DNA of 17,331 bases from an uncultured Corynebacterium sp. (GCF_943914015.1 NZ_CALUAK010000050.1:1-17331), one strand, 5' to 3'; positions 1 to 7,909 are shown, counted from the stretch's first letter. Numbers and translations: made by a program. The notes: a model not told the origin generated them from the sequence alone.

Positions 1-49
1 CCCCCGACCCAACAAGCCGGGAATCAGGGTGTCCACACAAACGGGGTCA
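1..49 (+). mobile_element. Probable right end of an IS3-family insertion sequence
   Basis: Bases 29-49, read on the minus strand, run TGACCCCG...TGTGGACAC. This is the usual pattern of IS3-family terminal inverted repeats (TGA-C-CCC ... TGGACAC). The plus-strand reading of bases 1-28 (PTQQAGNQG in frame 1) could be the end of an OrfB transposase, but it is too short to prove. The rest of the element would lie upstream of the window, so neither the other inverted repeat nor a target duplication can be seen. The assignment rests on the pattern alone. Confidence 0.4.
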
Positions 50-112
50 GCTCCAACCACAGCGATCCCAGTGCCCAGATTATGTTAATGACTTTAAGAA
101 ATTAGGCGACCT

Positions 113-1093
113 GTGGTAGAAACCAACGACTATTTCAAAGCCCTCTCATCCTCTACCTGTCAGGACCAACGTTACGGAGTCGACGGCCTGCTTAGCCTGC
201 TTGACCGGTACGTCAGCGGCAATGCTTACGAACGGGCCCAACATATCGTTACCACCCTCACATTGTTTGCCCACTCAAATCTGGGGTGCCCTCGTAACAG
301 GAAGCTTTCAAACACACGCCAATGGCGGCTGGCGGTTCGAGCCGGGGTAGAAGCGGAATATAATTTCGATCGTCTTTTCCACGAATGCAACTGGGATCCC
401 GTTTCCGCAGCTATACAGGGTATTGCAGAGCGAATTACCCAATCGCTATTCTTCGCTCAACCAGCTCTCCAATTGCTCGTCCCGCGCTACAACGTGTTGC
501 TATCGGATTGCCCCATGCGCGTCAGATTTGCATACACCCGTTTGCCACACATCAAACTAGAACAGGTCAGTCTCAATGACATTTCGTTTCTGTGCAGTGT
601 ACTAAACAGGTCCACGTTCGTTGATATCACAGCAAGACGGGCTATTTTCCATAAAGCGAACTGCCATCACGGTCTGTTTAACGGCGATTTCCAGCGTAGC
701 CACTTCATCGCCGCATTCATGCCTTACTCCAGGTTCAACGGTGATTTCTACCGCGCACATTTTGATATCGCGGATCTATCCCACTCCGATTTCTCCGGTA
801 GCGATCTACTTTTTGCGAACTTCACTCGGACCGATCTCCAGGGAGCCAACTTGCGTGGTTGTCGGGTTCACTCCCATGCTTTCTCACGAGCGAACGTGGA
901 CGAGACCACCATTTTCCCTGATGGGACAACGATCGCCTCCCACGGTCTAGATTACATCAACCAGAGATGGCCGGGAACCGTTTTGTCACACAAGGAATCG
1001 AGCCCGATCGACAAGTTCACCCACTTTGGTGGAGCAATCATCCACGGGGAGGACTACGGAAACAACCTGACAACGCTTACCCCTTGGTACTAA
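113..1093 (+). CDS. Pentapeptide-repeat protein, paralogue 1 of 3
   Basis: A 326-residue soluble protein with two parts. Residues about 1-110 look helical and carry two short signatures, LGCP (near 58) and HECNWDPV (near 90). Residues about 139-270 are a run of loosely kept pentapeptide repeats (for example ADLSH, SDFSG, ANFTR, TDLQG, ANLRG) with Phe or Leu at the centre of each unit, which in this family fold as a right-handed beta helix. The tail ends in LTPWY. The start is GTG at 113; the only nearby ATG (82) meets a stop within eight codons, and no clear Shine-Dalgarno is visible. It is clearly paralogous to the gene at 3767-4810: shared HEC(N/Q)WDPV, D(I/V)(T/S)ARR, GCRVH, FVDE-like/TIFPDG and RWPG. 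Members of the family include gyrase-protecting DNA mimics (Qnr, MfpA) and many proteins of unknown role. Nothing here identifies a partner, so the function is unknown. Confidence 0.85.
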   Translation: MVETNDYFKALSSSTCQDQRYGVDGLLSLLDRYVSGNAYERAQHIVTTLTLFAHSNLGCPRNRKLSNTRQWRLAVRAGVEAEYNFDRLFHECNWDPVSAAIQGIAERITQSLFFAQPALQLLVPRYNVLLSDCPMRVRFAYTRLPHIKLEQVSLNDISFLCSVLNRSTFVDITARRAIFHKANCHHGLFNGDFQRSHFIAAFMPYSRFNGDFYRAHFDIADLSHSDFSGSDLLFANFTRTDLQGANLRGCRVHSHAFSRANVDETTIFPDGTTIASHGLDYINQRWPGTVLSHKESSPIDKFTHFGGAIIHGEDYGNNLTTLTPWY

Positions 1094-1184
1094 AAGACAT
1101 TCACAACAATAAGAAAGGTCACCACCGGAATAACTCATACCCCTTTCCTGTTCTAATCCTATAGCCATGGTAGTCTTTCCATTC

Positions 1185-1200
1185 TAGACCGATTAGTACA
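1185..1200 (+). promoter_or_regulatory. McbR-like operator before metQ
   Basis: TAGAC-N6-GTACA lies 9 bp before the degraded metQ start. The published binding motif of McbR, the corynebacterial TetR-type repressor of sulfur and methionine genes, is TAGAC-N6-GTCTA; this site matches 8 of the 10 fixed positions, with a perfect left half. Its position between a possible TATAGC -10 box (1160-1165) and the start of the methionine-transporter locus fits repression by McbR. The match is by eye and the right half is degraded. Confidence 0.45.
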
Positions 1201-1208
1201 CGGAGAAG

Positions 1209-2035
1209 TTAGTAGCGAAGAAGATCATCGCGCTCGCCAGCGCCGTAGCCATGAGCTTTGGGCTCGCATCGTGCGCCGGTAACACGGAGACAGACGGCAA
1301 GACCATTACGGTTGGTACCTCGCCGGGGCCGTACTCGGTCCTGTTTAAGGACGGCATTGAGCCCATCCTTAAAAGAGGACGGTTTACGAGGTGAAATACA
1401 CCGACTTCTCCGATCTGATGCAAGCTAATACCGCACTGGCTGAGGGATCTGTGGACCTCAACGTTGACCAGCACTCCGCCTACACCAAGGTTTTTAACGA
1501 GGAAAAGGGCGCAGACCTAGTCACCTTCACCGACATCCCCACCGTCCCGGCGGGCCTGTACTCGGAGCGCCACGCGTCACTCGATGAGGTATCAGACGGC
1601 CAGTCCGTAGCCATCCCAATCGATGCGTCGAACTTGTCGCGCGCGCTCAACCTGCTCAAGGACGCCGGGTAGATCACGCTCAAGCCGGAGGCTAACCCGG
1701 CCCTCCTCACGGTGCAAGATGTCGCGGATAACCCGCACAACCTTGATTTCAAACCAATGGATTCGGCGGGCATCCCGCGCGTGCTGCCGGACGTGGACTG
1801 GGGCGTCATTCCCGGCTCCATGAGCTACGCCTCCAAGGTTGACCCCAAGCTGCAGCTTTTCCAGGAGAATCTGCGCCCCGAGCTCATCCTCAACGCCACG
1901 ACCACCGAGGACAAGGTCAACGAGGAGTGGGTCAATGCCGTGAAGAAGGCCTACCGCGACCCCGAGTTCTTGCAGTCCGTGGAGGACCAGAACGCTAACA
2001 ACTACTGGTTCATCCCCGATTCACTCAGAGGCTAG
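1209..2035 (+). pseudogene. metQ: Broken metQ: methionine-binding lipoprotein of the MetNI transporter
   Basis: The three reading stretches together spell an NlpA/MetQ-type substrate-binding lipoprotein of about 275 residues. There is a signal peptide with the lipobox LASC (codons near 1261-1274), then TVGTSPGPYS, then KYTDFSDLMQANTALAEGSV and NVDQHSAY, which are typical MetQ segments, and a C-terminal part ending NNYWFIPDSLRG. Three lesions are visible. No ATG, GTG or TTG stands where the signal peptide should begin (TTA at 1209, just after GGAG). The frame shifts between about 1371 and 1388 (LKRGRFTR-stop, continuing in another frame from the GTG at 1391). An in-frame TAG sits at 1670-1672, probably a former Trp codon. 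The gene lies 3 bp ahead of metN, the normal operon order. Sequencing error could explain one lesion but hardly three. Confidence 0.85.
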
Positions 2036-2038
2036 GCC

Positions 2039-3004
2039 ATGGCAGTAGAGTTCGATCACGTCTCACGGCAGTTCGACGGCGTCACCGCGCTGGATAACGT
2101 CACCTTCAGCGTTCCCGATGACTCCATCGTCGGCGTTGTGGGGACCTCGGGTGCCGGAAAGTCCACGTTGCTTCGCACCGTTAATGGACTGGAGACGCCG
2201 ACCGGGGGCACGGTGACCACCCTCGGGGTGGAGCCAGCGACGCTCGGGGCTGGGGAACTACGAGGTCTGCGTCGTGAAGTTGGGATGATCTTCCAGCAGT
2301 ACAACCTACTGGGATCGAAAACCGTCGCGGAGAACGTCGCCATGCCCCTCACCTTAGAGGGGACGCGCGATGCGCGGCGGGTGAACGACGCGCTTGAGCT
2401 CGTCGGGCTCGGCGACAAGGCCGACGCCAAGCCGCAGGAACTGTCCGGCGGGCAACGGCAGCGCGTGGGCATCGCCCGTGCGCTTGTCACCCGTCCACGT
2501 TTATTGCTTTGCGACGAGCCGACCAGCGCGCTCGACCCCATGACCACCGGGCAGATTCTTGACCTGCTCACGCAGATCAACGAGCAGCTCGGGATCACCG
2601 TCCTCATCATCACGCACCAGATGAACGTCATCGCCCGCATCGCCGATGAGGTCGCCGTGCTCGAACACGGCCACCTCATTGAGCATGGCCCGGTGGAGGA
2701 TGTGTTTTCCAGCCCTCAGCAGGAGCTCACCCGCGAGTTTGTGGCCACCACGGTGCCGCGAGCAGACGCTGACAGCGACGCTGAGCGGCTCATCCGAGTA
2801 CACCACCGCGACGGCGCCGCGCGATCGCTATTTGATAAGCTCGCCCACCTCGGCGTGCGTGCCTCACTTTTGCAGGCAAACGACCTGCCACTGCGCAGCA
2901 CCACCGTGGGATCCATGCTCATCGGGCTGGACAATCCGGGCGCTGACCAGGCAATTGCCCTTATTTCACATACCGACGGACTCTCAGTGGAGGTTATCCG
3001 ATGA
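2039..3004 (+). CDS. metN: Methionine ABC transporter ATP-binding protein MetN
   Basis: The 321-residue cytoplasmic ATPase that powers import of methionine through MetI. It has Walker A GTSGAGKST (35-43), Q-loop QQYNLL (86-91), signature LSGGQ (135-139), Walker B LLLCDEP with catalytic Glu160, and a switch His in ITHQ. Residues about 247-321 form the C-terminal NIL/ACT-like domain, which in E. coli MetN binds methionine and shuts the transporter down from the inside (trans-inhibition). The ATG start comes 3 bp after the metQ stop, and the stop overlaps the metI start as ATGA. All catalytic motifs are intact, although the partner binding-protein gene just upstream is broken. Confidence 0.95.
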   Translation: MAVEFDHVSRQFDGVTALDNVTFSVPDDSIVGVVGTSGAGKSTLLRTVNGLETPTGGTVTTLGVEPATLGAGELRGLRREVGMIFQQYNLLGSKTVAENVAMPLTLEGTRDARRVNDALELVGLGDKADAKPQELSGGQRQRVGIARALVTRPRLLLCDEPTSALDPMTTGQILDLLTQINEQLGITVLIITHQMNVIARIADEVAVLEHGHLIEHGPVEDVFSSPQQELTREFVATTVPRADADSDAERLIRVHHRDGAARSLFDKLAHLGVRASLLQANDLPLRSTTVGSMLIGLDNPGADQAIALISHTDGLSVEVIR

Positions 3005-3651
3005 GCCGTGTGACCCCAGAAATGTACCTCAACGCCGGGGCAGAAACCGCCTACATGGTGGGAATCGCCCTAGCCATTGGCGCTCTCATCGGTATCCCGC
3101 TGGCGCTTTTGATGGTGATCACCCGGCCCGGCGGGCTGCGCCCGCAGCCTGCCATTTACCAGGTGGTCAACGTGGTGGTGAACATCCTGCGCTCGCTCCC
3201 CTTCGTCAACCTCATGGTGGCCATTGTGCCACTGACGAGGCTCATCACAGGTACCTCCATTGGCACCACAGCAGCACTGGTGCCACTGACCATCTACATC
3301 GCTCCGTTTGTTGCCAGGCTCATCGAGCAGTCCCTGCTCGAGGTGGACGCCGGCATCATTGAGGCTGCAGATTCCATGGGGGCAACCTTGTGGCAGACCA
3401 TCCGCTACTTCCTCCTGCCGGAAGCCAAGGCGTCCATCATCTTGGCGCTCACCACCGCCACCGTGGGACTCATCTCCGCCACCGCTATGGCCGGTTACGT
3501 CGGGGGTGGCGGCGTGGGCGACCTCGCGCTGAGCTACGGCTACCAGCAGTTTGATACCGTCGCCATGGTGATAACCGTCATCATTCTCATCGTTGTGGTG
3601 CAGGGAATCCAGTCACTTGGCAACTACCTGTCCCGCCGCGCGCGAGACTAA
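3001..3651 (+). CDS. metI: Methionine ABC transporter permease MetI
   Basis: A 216-residue inner-membrane permease of the BPD_transp_1 type with about five hydrophobic segments, the size usual for MetI. The cytoplasmic EAA loop that docks onto MetN is clear at residues 121-142 (EAADSMGATLWQTIRYFLLP). Near the C-terminus is a Gly-rich AGYVGGGGVGDLA stretch typical of the family. The ATG overlaps the metN stop by 4 bp, so the two are translationally coupled. It faces the convergent gene ending at 3767, with a stem-loop in the gap. With MetN it should form the pore and motor. The cognate MetQ would have to come from another locus. Confidence 0.94.
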   Translation: MSRVTPEMYLNAGAETAYMVGIALAIGALIGIPLALLMVITRPGGLRPQPAIYQVVNVVVNILRSLPFVNLMVAIVPLTRLITGTSIGTTAALVPLTIYIAPFVARLIEQSLLEVDAGIIEAADSMGATLWQTIRYFLLPEAKASIILALTTATVGLISATAMAGYVGGGGVGDLALSYGYQQFDTVAMVITVIILIVVVQGIQSLGNYLSRRARD

Positions 3652-3683
3652 GTATTCCTACGTGCTCCACACCACTGAGCGCC

Positions 3684-3731
3684 CCCGCAGACACCGCCAC
3701 GACACATGCACTTAGCTCGGCGGACTGCGGG
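3684..3731. terminator. Stem-loop between convergent metI and pentapeptide gene
   Basis: CCCGCAG (3684-3690) and CCGCC (3694-3698) pair with GGCGG (3719-3723) and CTGCGGG (3725-3731) around an internal loop, leaving a 20-nt apical loop. There is no T-run, but it lies in a 115-bp gap between two converging genes, so it may end transcription from both sides. A second small hairpin, ATACT-TCGG-AGTAT, follows at 3737-3750. Confidence 0.4.
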
Positions 3732-3766
3732 ATCGTATACTTCGGAGTATGAGTGGCTAGTGCGCC

Positions 3767-4810
3767 CTAAGAATGCCAGGGGAGGAAAGTGGGGCTTGCA
3801 CCTATTGCGTCGTATTCTTTGAGCTCCATAGGAGGAGTGCGGAAAGTCTTTTCATTTTCTTCCACCTCATCGATGTCAAGATTTGCATCGACTTCCCTTT
3901 GAATTCCCGGCCAACGACTAGATACCAACTCGAAGCCGTCTTTCACAATCGACATTCCATCAGGAAAGATGGTCTGCTCATCAACAAATGCACCATCAAA
4001 AACCGAGGTATGAACCCGACAGCCAGAAAACTCAGCACCGGAAATGATTGCTCGGTGAAAGTGAGCGAAGAGCAAATCCGCTCCACGAAAGCTCGCACCT
4101 CGTAGCTCAGCGCCATCGAAATGCGCATGGGCGAAGACCCCAGAAAAGGTACAGTTCGGTACATATGCACCTACCCACCGCGAACGAGTGAAATTTCCCC
4201 CAGCAATACCCCCATCCCAATGTGAGACAGAGAAGTTAGTACGGCGAGCGGAAACATCCCGCAGACAAGCTGAATTGAGGAAAGCCTCATGAAAGGATAG
4301 GTCATCGAGCGAAATACCCGAAAGCTGGAGATAGGGAAGGTTCAGTCCAGCAAAAGACACCCGCACGGGAATCGAAACCAGTTTCACGTTGGCAATCCGG
4401 CCTAGGATTGTGGCCTGCTCCAAAACATTGGGCGACTGACCGAAGTACAACCGCTCGTCGATACGTTCGCAGATCCCGGTCACACCGAAGCTCACTGGAT
4501 CCCACTGACACTCATGGTGGAGCTGCGTAAATGCACGGTAGGGGCGAGCCAGTGGAGCTCCGCCTAGAGCAAATTTACGTTGTTCCTCTGAGAGGCCTCG
4601 ATCCATGCCCGGGCAACCACAATCTGTGTGCAGAAACATCGCTAACACGTTGAAAGCGTCCTGTACACGATGGCTGACGGCCTCGCTTTTTGCTTCCGCG
4701 CCACGAGAGTCAATATAGCCCAGTAGACGGTTCACTCCCTCCCGGCGGAGTTTACATTCCGATGCTTTCAGAAGCTCAACCGCAAGGTCAAAATCCTCGT
4801 TAGCCGTCAT
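3767..4810 (-). CDS. Pentapeptide-repeat protein, paralogue 2 of 3
   Basis: 347 residues with the same plan as the gene at 113-1093. The N-terminal helical part begins with a segment (REGVNRLLGYI ... VLAMFLHTDCGCPG) that resembles the N-terminal module GIYALERIA ... VLxAFxRE common in actinobacterial and cyanobacterial pentapeptide proteins. HECQWDPV follows near residue 98, and pentapeptide repeats fill about 160-300 (for example AHFDG, AELRG, ASFRG, ADLLF). After TIFPDG and RWPG comes an acidic tail (DIDEVEENEK) ending in LPWHS. ATG at 4808-4810 is the only start before an upstream in-frame stop. No Shine-Dalgarno is visible. It converges on metI and runs away from the transposase remnant at 5019. 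The role is unknown, and similarity to paralogue 1 is the main evidence. Confidence 0.85.
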   Translation of the reverse strand: MTANEDFDLAVELLKASECKLRREGVNRLLGYIDSRGAEAKSEAVSHRVQDAFNVLAMFLHTDCGCPGMDRGLSEEQRKFALGGAPLARPYRAFTQLHHECQWDPVSFGVTGICERIDERLYFGQSPNVLEQATILGRIANVKLVSIPVRVSFAGLNLPYLQLSGISLDDLSFHEAFLNSACLRDVSARRTNFSVSHWDGGIAGGNFTRSRWVGAYVPNCTFSGVFAHAHFDGAELRGASFRGADLLFAHFHRAIISGAEFSGCRVHTSVFDGAFVDEQTIFPDGMSIVKDGFELVSSRWPGIQREVDANLDIDEVEENEKTFRTPPMELKEYDAIGASPTFLPWHS

Positions 4811-5018
4811 CGGACGCTACCAAATCTGCTCGTATCGTTGACGTAGTCCGGACAGACTGAACGAACCGGTCGAGTATGGTTCCCAGACTCCGATGGCTCG
4901 CACCACGCGGTGACTACACCCACGTCAAAAGAATCATTAGACAATGAAGAGGGCCGACCCAAAAAAGTCCTTTCTTTTCTTCCTCTATAAATCACAGTTA
5001 TGAGGCTACCCGCAAGTT
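4811..5018. other. Intergenic gap before paralogue 2 and the ISL3 remnant
   Basis: The 208 bp hold the promoter region of the minus-strand pentapeptide gene and the worn left side of the ISL3 element. I looked here for a left terminal inverted repeat matching the one at 5620-5634 and found none, so the left end of the element is probably lost. No convincing -35/-10 pair was found for the gene at 4810. Confidence 0.4.
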
Positions 5019-5621
5019 GTGAACAGTGGTATCCATTTTTCCAGCTACGCCACCGCTATCAAAGAGCACTTACCTACAGTACGACGGGCGATGACCACCT
5101 TCCACGTGGTGCATCTTGCAGCCGGCAGACTCACCGCCGTTCATCCACGCTTCCAACAGGAGAAATACCACTGTAGGGGGCGAGAAGATGACCCGTTAAA
5201 CAAGTGCCTAAAAGCACTTCTCACCTCTAAGAAACGATAGGCGCCTCGGCCGAAAACCAGCTTGGAACCTTATTCCCCGACGATCCTGGCCATCTGCAGC
5301 TAAAGGTCGTCTGGTGCGCCTATAAGTAGATCATCGTCTGTGATACCCAAATAAAAAAGGCAGCGCAAACAAGTACGCATGATATTATCTACCAGCTGAA
5401 AGCCATGACCAAAATCTATCCATAGCTCACTCAACTAGGACATAGCCCTCACAAACCTCTTTGACATCCTCGCCTACTTCAACGAAGGGCTATCGGATGG
5501 AACCGTCGAAGCAATCAATGGCAGACTCGAGCGCTTGAGAGGGATCGCCCCCCACTTCTCCACCCTAAACCACTACCTCACCTACTCCGGAAGCATCGGC
5601 CACAAAACCCACGCACTCTAA
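5019..5621 (+). pseudogene. Decayed ISL3-family transposase (C-terminal two thirds)
   Basis: Pieces in two frames align by eye with the DDE transposase of ISL3 elements. TTFHVVHLA matches the conserved DPFHVVHLA; GREDDPLNKCLKALL matches GRKGDPLYxxRRxLL; LGTLFPDDPGH precedes VVWCAYK (compare WGIYQ); then come LTQLG and, near the C-terminus, DILAYFNEGLSDG plus EAINGRLERLRGIA. The last two are the hallmark ISL3 motifs around the final catalytic Glu. Lesions: a frame change near 5231-5240, TAG at 5327 and at 5423, a frame change near 5455, and no N-terminal third. The terminal stop TAA is at 5619-5621, just inside the right inverted repeat. It cannot make active transposase. The closest known relatives are probably the IS31831/IS1207 type elements of corynebacteria. 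Confidence 0.82.
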
Positions 5622-6406
5622 AACCGGAAGAGTCTCATCAGATCTGCACTGTAAACAGCCCCTGGAAGATTTGGCGGAATAAATTCGCAACCTCTATATT
5701 GGAGACAGTCCGAGAACTGTTCCGCGCTGAAACTTGTGTAACGAGAAAACCGTGTACCTTGGAAAGTGCATTCCACAAACGTACACCGATGAAACTCCAC
5801 AGAATCGATGGAGGCTTCCGAAAAATCTACCCGTTCAAAAGTGCATCTCTCACAGTTCCCCCACGTGAAGCTGCAATGTGAAAAATCACAGTCAGTAAAA
5901 CGCGAATCGATTACCACGACCCCATCGAAGTGAGACCCAGACAGCTGAACCATACAGAACCCACCGTTAACGAGTTGAAATTGTCTAATTGATGATTCAC
6001 GAAGATTCCTATTGGAAATATTGATTCCACCGCAGCCACTCGAATGTAGGGAAAGCGTATTCAGACCGAGATTTACAATTCCCTTAGACTGTTCCGGCTG
6101 CTCCGGCGCACGCCAAAGGTAGGTGGAAATCTCTTGAAGTGGTTGGAGTCTACGCGCCAGCGCACCTAAGATTTCCCATTTAGCAACCGTGTAATACGTG
6201 GGATCCGACGTGCTTCCTTCATCCGGATGAGTGGCTTCATCAAATAGCAAATGAGCAACATCGTTAACTAAAGTGGACCCCTGTAACGATAGTTCATCCC
6301 CTAAATATACCAGCTGATAGGCCGATGAGAGCCGCGTTAAGGCGGATGTACTTCCGATTTCTCGGCTATACCTTTCATAGCGAGCGTGCAGCTCTGTCTG
6401 TCTCAT
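5618..6406 (-). CDS. Pentapeptide-repeat protein, paralogue 3 of 3, C-terminus cut by IS
   Basis: 262 residues from the chosen start. The N-terminal helical half (ALTRLSSAYQLVYLGDEL ... VAHLLFDEATHPDE) corresponds to that of the other two paralogues but lacks their Cys-rich HECxWDPV and GCP signatures. The second half has repeats with Phe or Cys at the centre (SRFTD, CDFSH, CSFTW, CTFER, VDFSE, VEFHR, CTFVE, CTFQG). The chain stops soon after NLPG, the position of RWPG in the paralogues. The last codons lie in the ISL3 inverted repeat, so the native tail has been replaced. ATG at 6406 is preferred because TATACT stands 7 bp before it (leaderless). A longer start at 6463 would add 19 residues but places GGCGGGG directly against the ATG. 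Function unknown. Confidence 0.75.
   Translation of the reverse strand: MRQTELHARYERYSREIGSTSALTRLSSAYQLVYLGDELSLQGSTLVNDVAHLLFDEATHPDEGSTSDPTYYTVAKWEILGALARRLQPLQEISTYLWRAPEQPEQSKGIVNLGLNTLSLHSSGCGGINISNRNLRESSIRQFQLVNGGFCMVQLSGSHFDGVVVIDSRFTDCDFSHCSFTWGNCERCTFERVDFSEASIDSVEFHRCTFVECTFQGTRFSRYTSFSAEQFSDCLQYRGCEFIPPNLPGAVYSADLMRLFRF
5620..5634 (+). repeat. Right terminal inverted repeat of the ISL3 remnant
   Basis: AAAACCGGAAGAGTC lies directly after the transposase stop. Read inward it is GACTCTTCCGGTTTT, close to the GGCCCTTCCGGTTTT end I recall for IS31831-type ISL3 elements, with two changes at the outermost bases. It is also coding for the neighbouring minus-strand gene, giving the residues RLFRF and part of the stop. 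Confidence 0.65.
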
Positions 6407-6413
6407 GAGTGCC

Positions 6414-6419
6414 AGTATA
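6414..6419 (-). promoter_or_regulatory. -10 box for leaderless transcription of paralogue 3
   Basis: TATACT on the minus strand, 5 of 6 matches to TATAAT and fitting the corynebacterial TANANT pattern, ends 7 bp before the ATG at 6404-6406. A transcript would begin at or next to the start codon. No clear -35 is visible. Confidence 0.5.
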
Positions 6420-6483
6420 GGCACAGCGGGGATGCAGCCTGTTCTCTTAGGAACCTCTAACATCCCCGCCTAGCTGGGCTAGC

Positions 6484-7875
6484 TTATTTCGCTAGCTCTT
6501 TTTTACCTGCACGGAAGTTAAGCGCGGCACGGACCAGCTCAAAGAGCGTGCACACCACGGCGATGGGCGTCATAATCACTCCGGGGGCAACAAAGAAGCC
6601 ACACACGGCGACGAGCACCGGCAGCAGGTGGATGCAGGATTTACCGATGTACCCGCCGAAGGACGGCATATCCACACCATCGGATTCGGCGACGGATTTC
6701 ACCATGAAGTTTGGGCCGTTGCCAATGTAGGTCATGGCACCGAAGAACACGGCACCGAGGCTGATGGCTACAAGGTAGTGCTCGGGAACTCCAGCCACGC
6801 GGGGATCGCCTGGAAGCTCTCCCGCGATGGAGAAGAACGTGGCGTACGTGGGCGCGTTGTCCAGGAAGGACGACAGGGAGCCGGTGAGGAAGTAGAAGCT
6901 CGCCTCGTTGAGGTTAAGCTTGGGGGCAACCTCGGCGAGGTAGCGAAGCGCCGGAATCATGGTGAGGAAGATGCCGACGAACACGGCGGCGACCTCGAGA
7001 ATCGGGGCCCACACGAACTTGTTGAGATCGTAGCGGACCTTATCCGAACCGAACTTGAGTGAGGCCAGTGCGGCAAGCCCCATGATGATCTCGCGGGTGG
7101 GAATCCAATCCGTGAGCGTTGCGGTGCCTGACTCGATTGCTTCAGCATTCATTGAGGGAGCAAGAGCAACGGCAACGATGATGATGGCGAAGAAAAGGAA
7201 GTTCATCTTGCCGTCGAGGTGGATCGGCTCGGTCTCCGTGCGGTCGCGCTCGGTGTCCTCCTTAGACTCCATCGCGTGGATCTTGCGGTCGAGGCAGTAG
7301 TAGCTCACGAGCAGGAGGATGAACACGAATGCCCATTCCTTGAACAGGCTGAACGTCCACGTGAACGGCACGCCGCGGAGCATGCCAAGGAACAGCGGCG
7401 GATCACCCAGCGGGGTCAACAGACCACCGGCGTTTGCGACGATGAAGATTGTGTAGATAACAGTGTGGGCGACGTACTTGCGTTCCTCGTTGGTTTTAAG
7501 TATCGGCCGGATGAGCAGCATCGCCGCACCCGTGGTGCCGATGAAGGAGGCAATACCGCCACCGATGGCGAGGAAGATGGTGTTGTTACGGGGTGTCGCT
7601 TCCACGTCGCCACGCAAATAGATGCCACCAGCCACCGTGAACAGACACAGCAACAGCATGATGAAGTTGAAATATTCAATGGCGGCGCCAACGACGGCTG
7701 CGGGCTCCCCGCCGAGGATCATCCACGCGGCGACGGGCACGCCCAGGATGAGTGCGACAATCAGCTGGTTTCGGGGTCTATCCCAGAAGCCCGCGGTCGC
7801 CGGGACCAGGGGGAAGATGGCAATGCTGAGGAGCATCAGGACGAAGGGGATAAGGCCCCACGCAGGAATTGTCAC
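6484..7875 (-). CDS. NhaD-type sodium/proton antiporter (ion transporter superfamily)
   Basis: A 463-residue integral membrane protein with about eleven hydrophobic segments. It has motifs of the NhaD/ArsB-like ion transporter superfamily: IGTTGAAMLLIRPIL, NAGGLLTPLGDPPLFLG and FLDNAPTYATFF, the last two being the re-entrant substrate-binding loops in this fold. Related actinobacterial proteins are annotated as sodium:proton antiporters (CitMHS_2). It would exchange Na+ for H+ across the cell membrane, but the ion is inferred from family only. The start is GTG at 7873-7875 with AAAGGA 8-9 bp upstream; an ATG three codons earlier is followed at once by TGA. It is divergent from the small membrane protein at 7977 across a 101-bp gap. 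Confidence 0.85.
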   Translation of the reverse strand: MTIPAWGLIPFVLMLLSIAIFPLVPATAGFWDRPRNQLIVALILGVPVAAWMILGGEPAAVVGAAIEYFNFIMLLLCLFTVAGGIYLRGDVEATPRNNTIFLAIGGGIASFIGTTGAAMLLIRPILKTNEERKYVAHTVIYTIFIVANAGGLLTPLGDPPLFLGMLRGVPFTWTFSLFKEWAFVFILLLVSYYCLDRKIHAMESKEDTERDRTETEPIHLDGKMNFLFFAIIIVAVALAPSMNAEAIESGTATLTDWIPTREIIMGLAALASLKFGSDKVRYDLNKFVWAPILEVAAVFVGIFLTMIPALRYLAEVAPKLNLNEASFYFLTGSLSSFLDNAPTYATFFSIAGELPGDPRVAGVPEHYLVAISLGAVFFGAMTYIGNGPNFMVKSVAESDGVDMPSFGGYIGKSCIHLLPVLVAVCGFFVAPGVIMTPIAVVCTLFELVRAALNFRAGKKELAK

Positions 7876-7909
7876 AAGTCACATCCTTTGTTTTCGGCGG
7901 TTATCGGTC

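Noticed and set aside
5699..5881. 60-codon plus-strand frame inside the third pentapeptide gene
   Set aside because: Shadow of the minus-strand gene, with no start signal.
6478..6504. GCTAGC-TTATTTC-GCTAGC hairpin followed by TCTTTTTT as a rho-independent terminator
   Set aside because: The T-run is on the plus strand and lies in the antiporter coding end, where no plus-strand transcript needs ending; on the minus strand no T-run follows.
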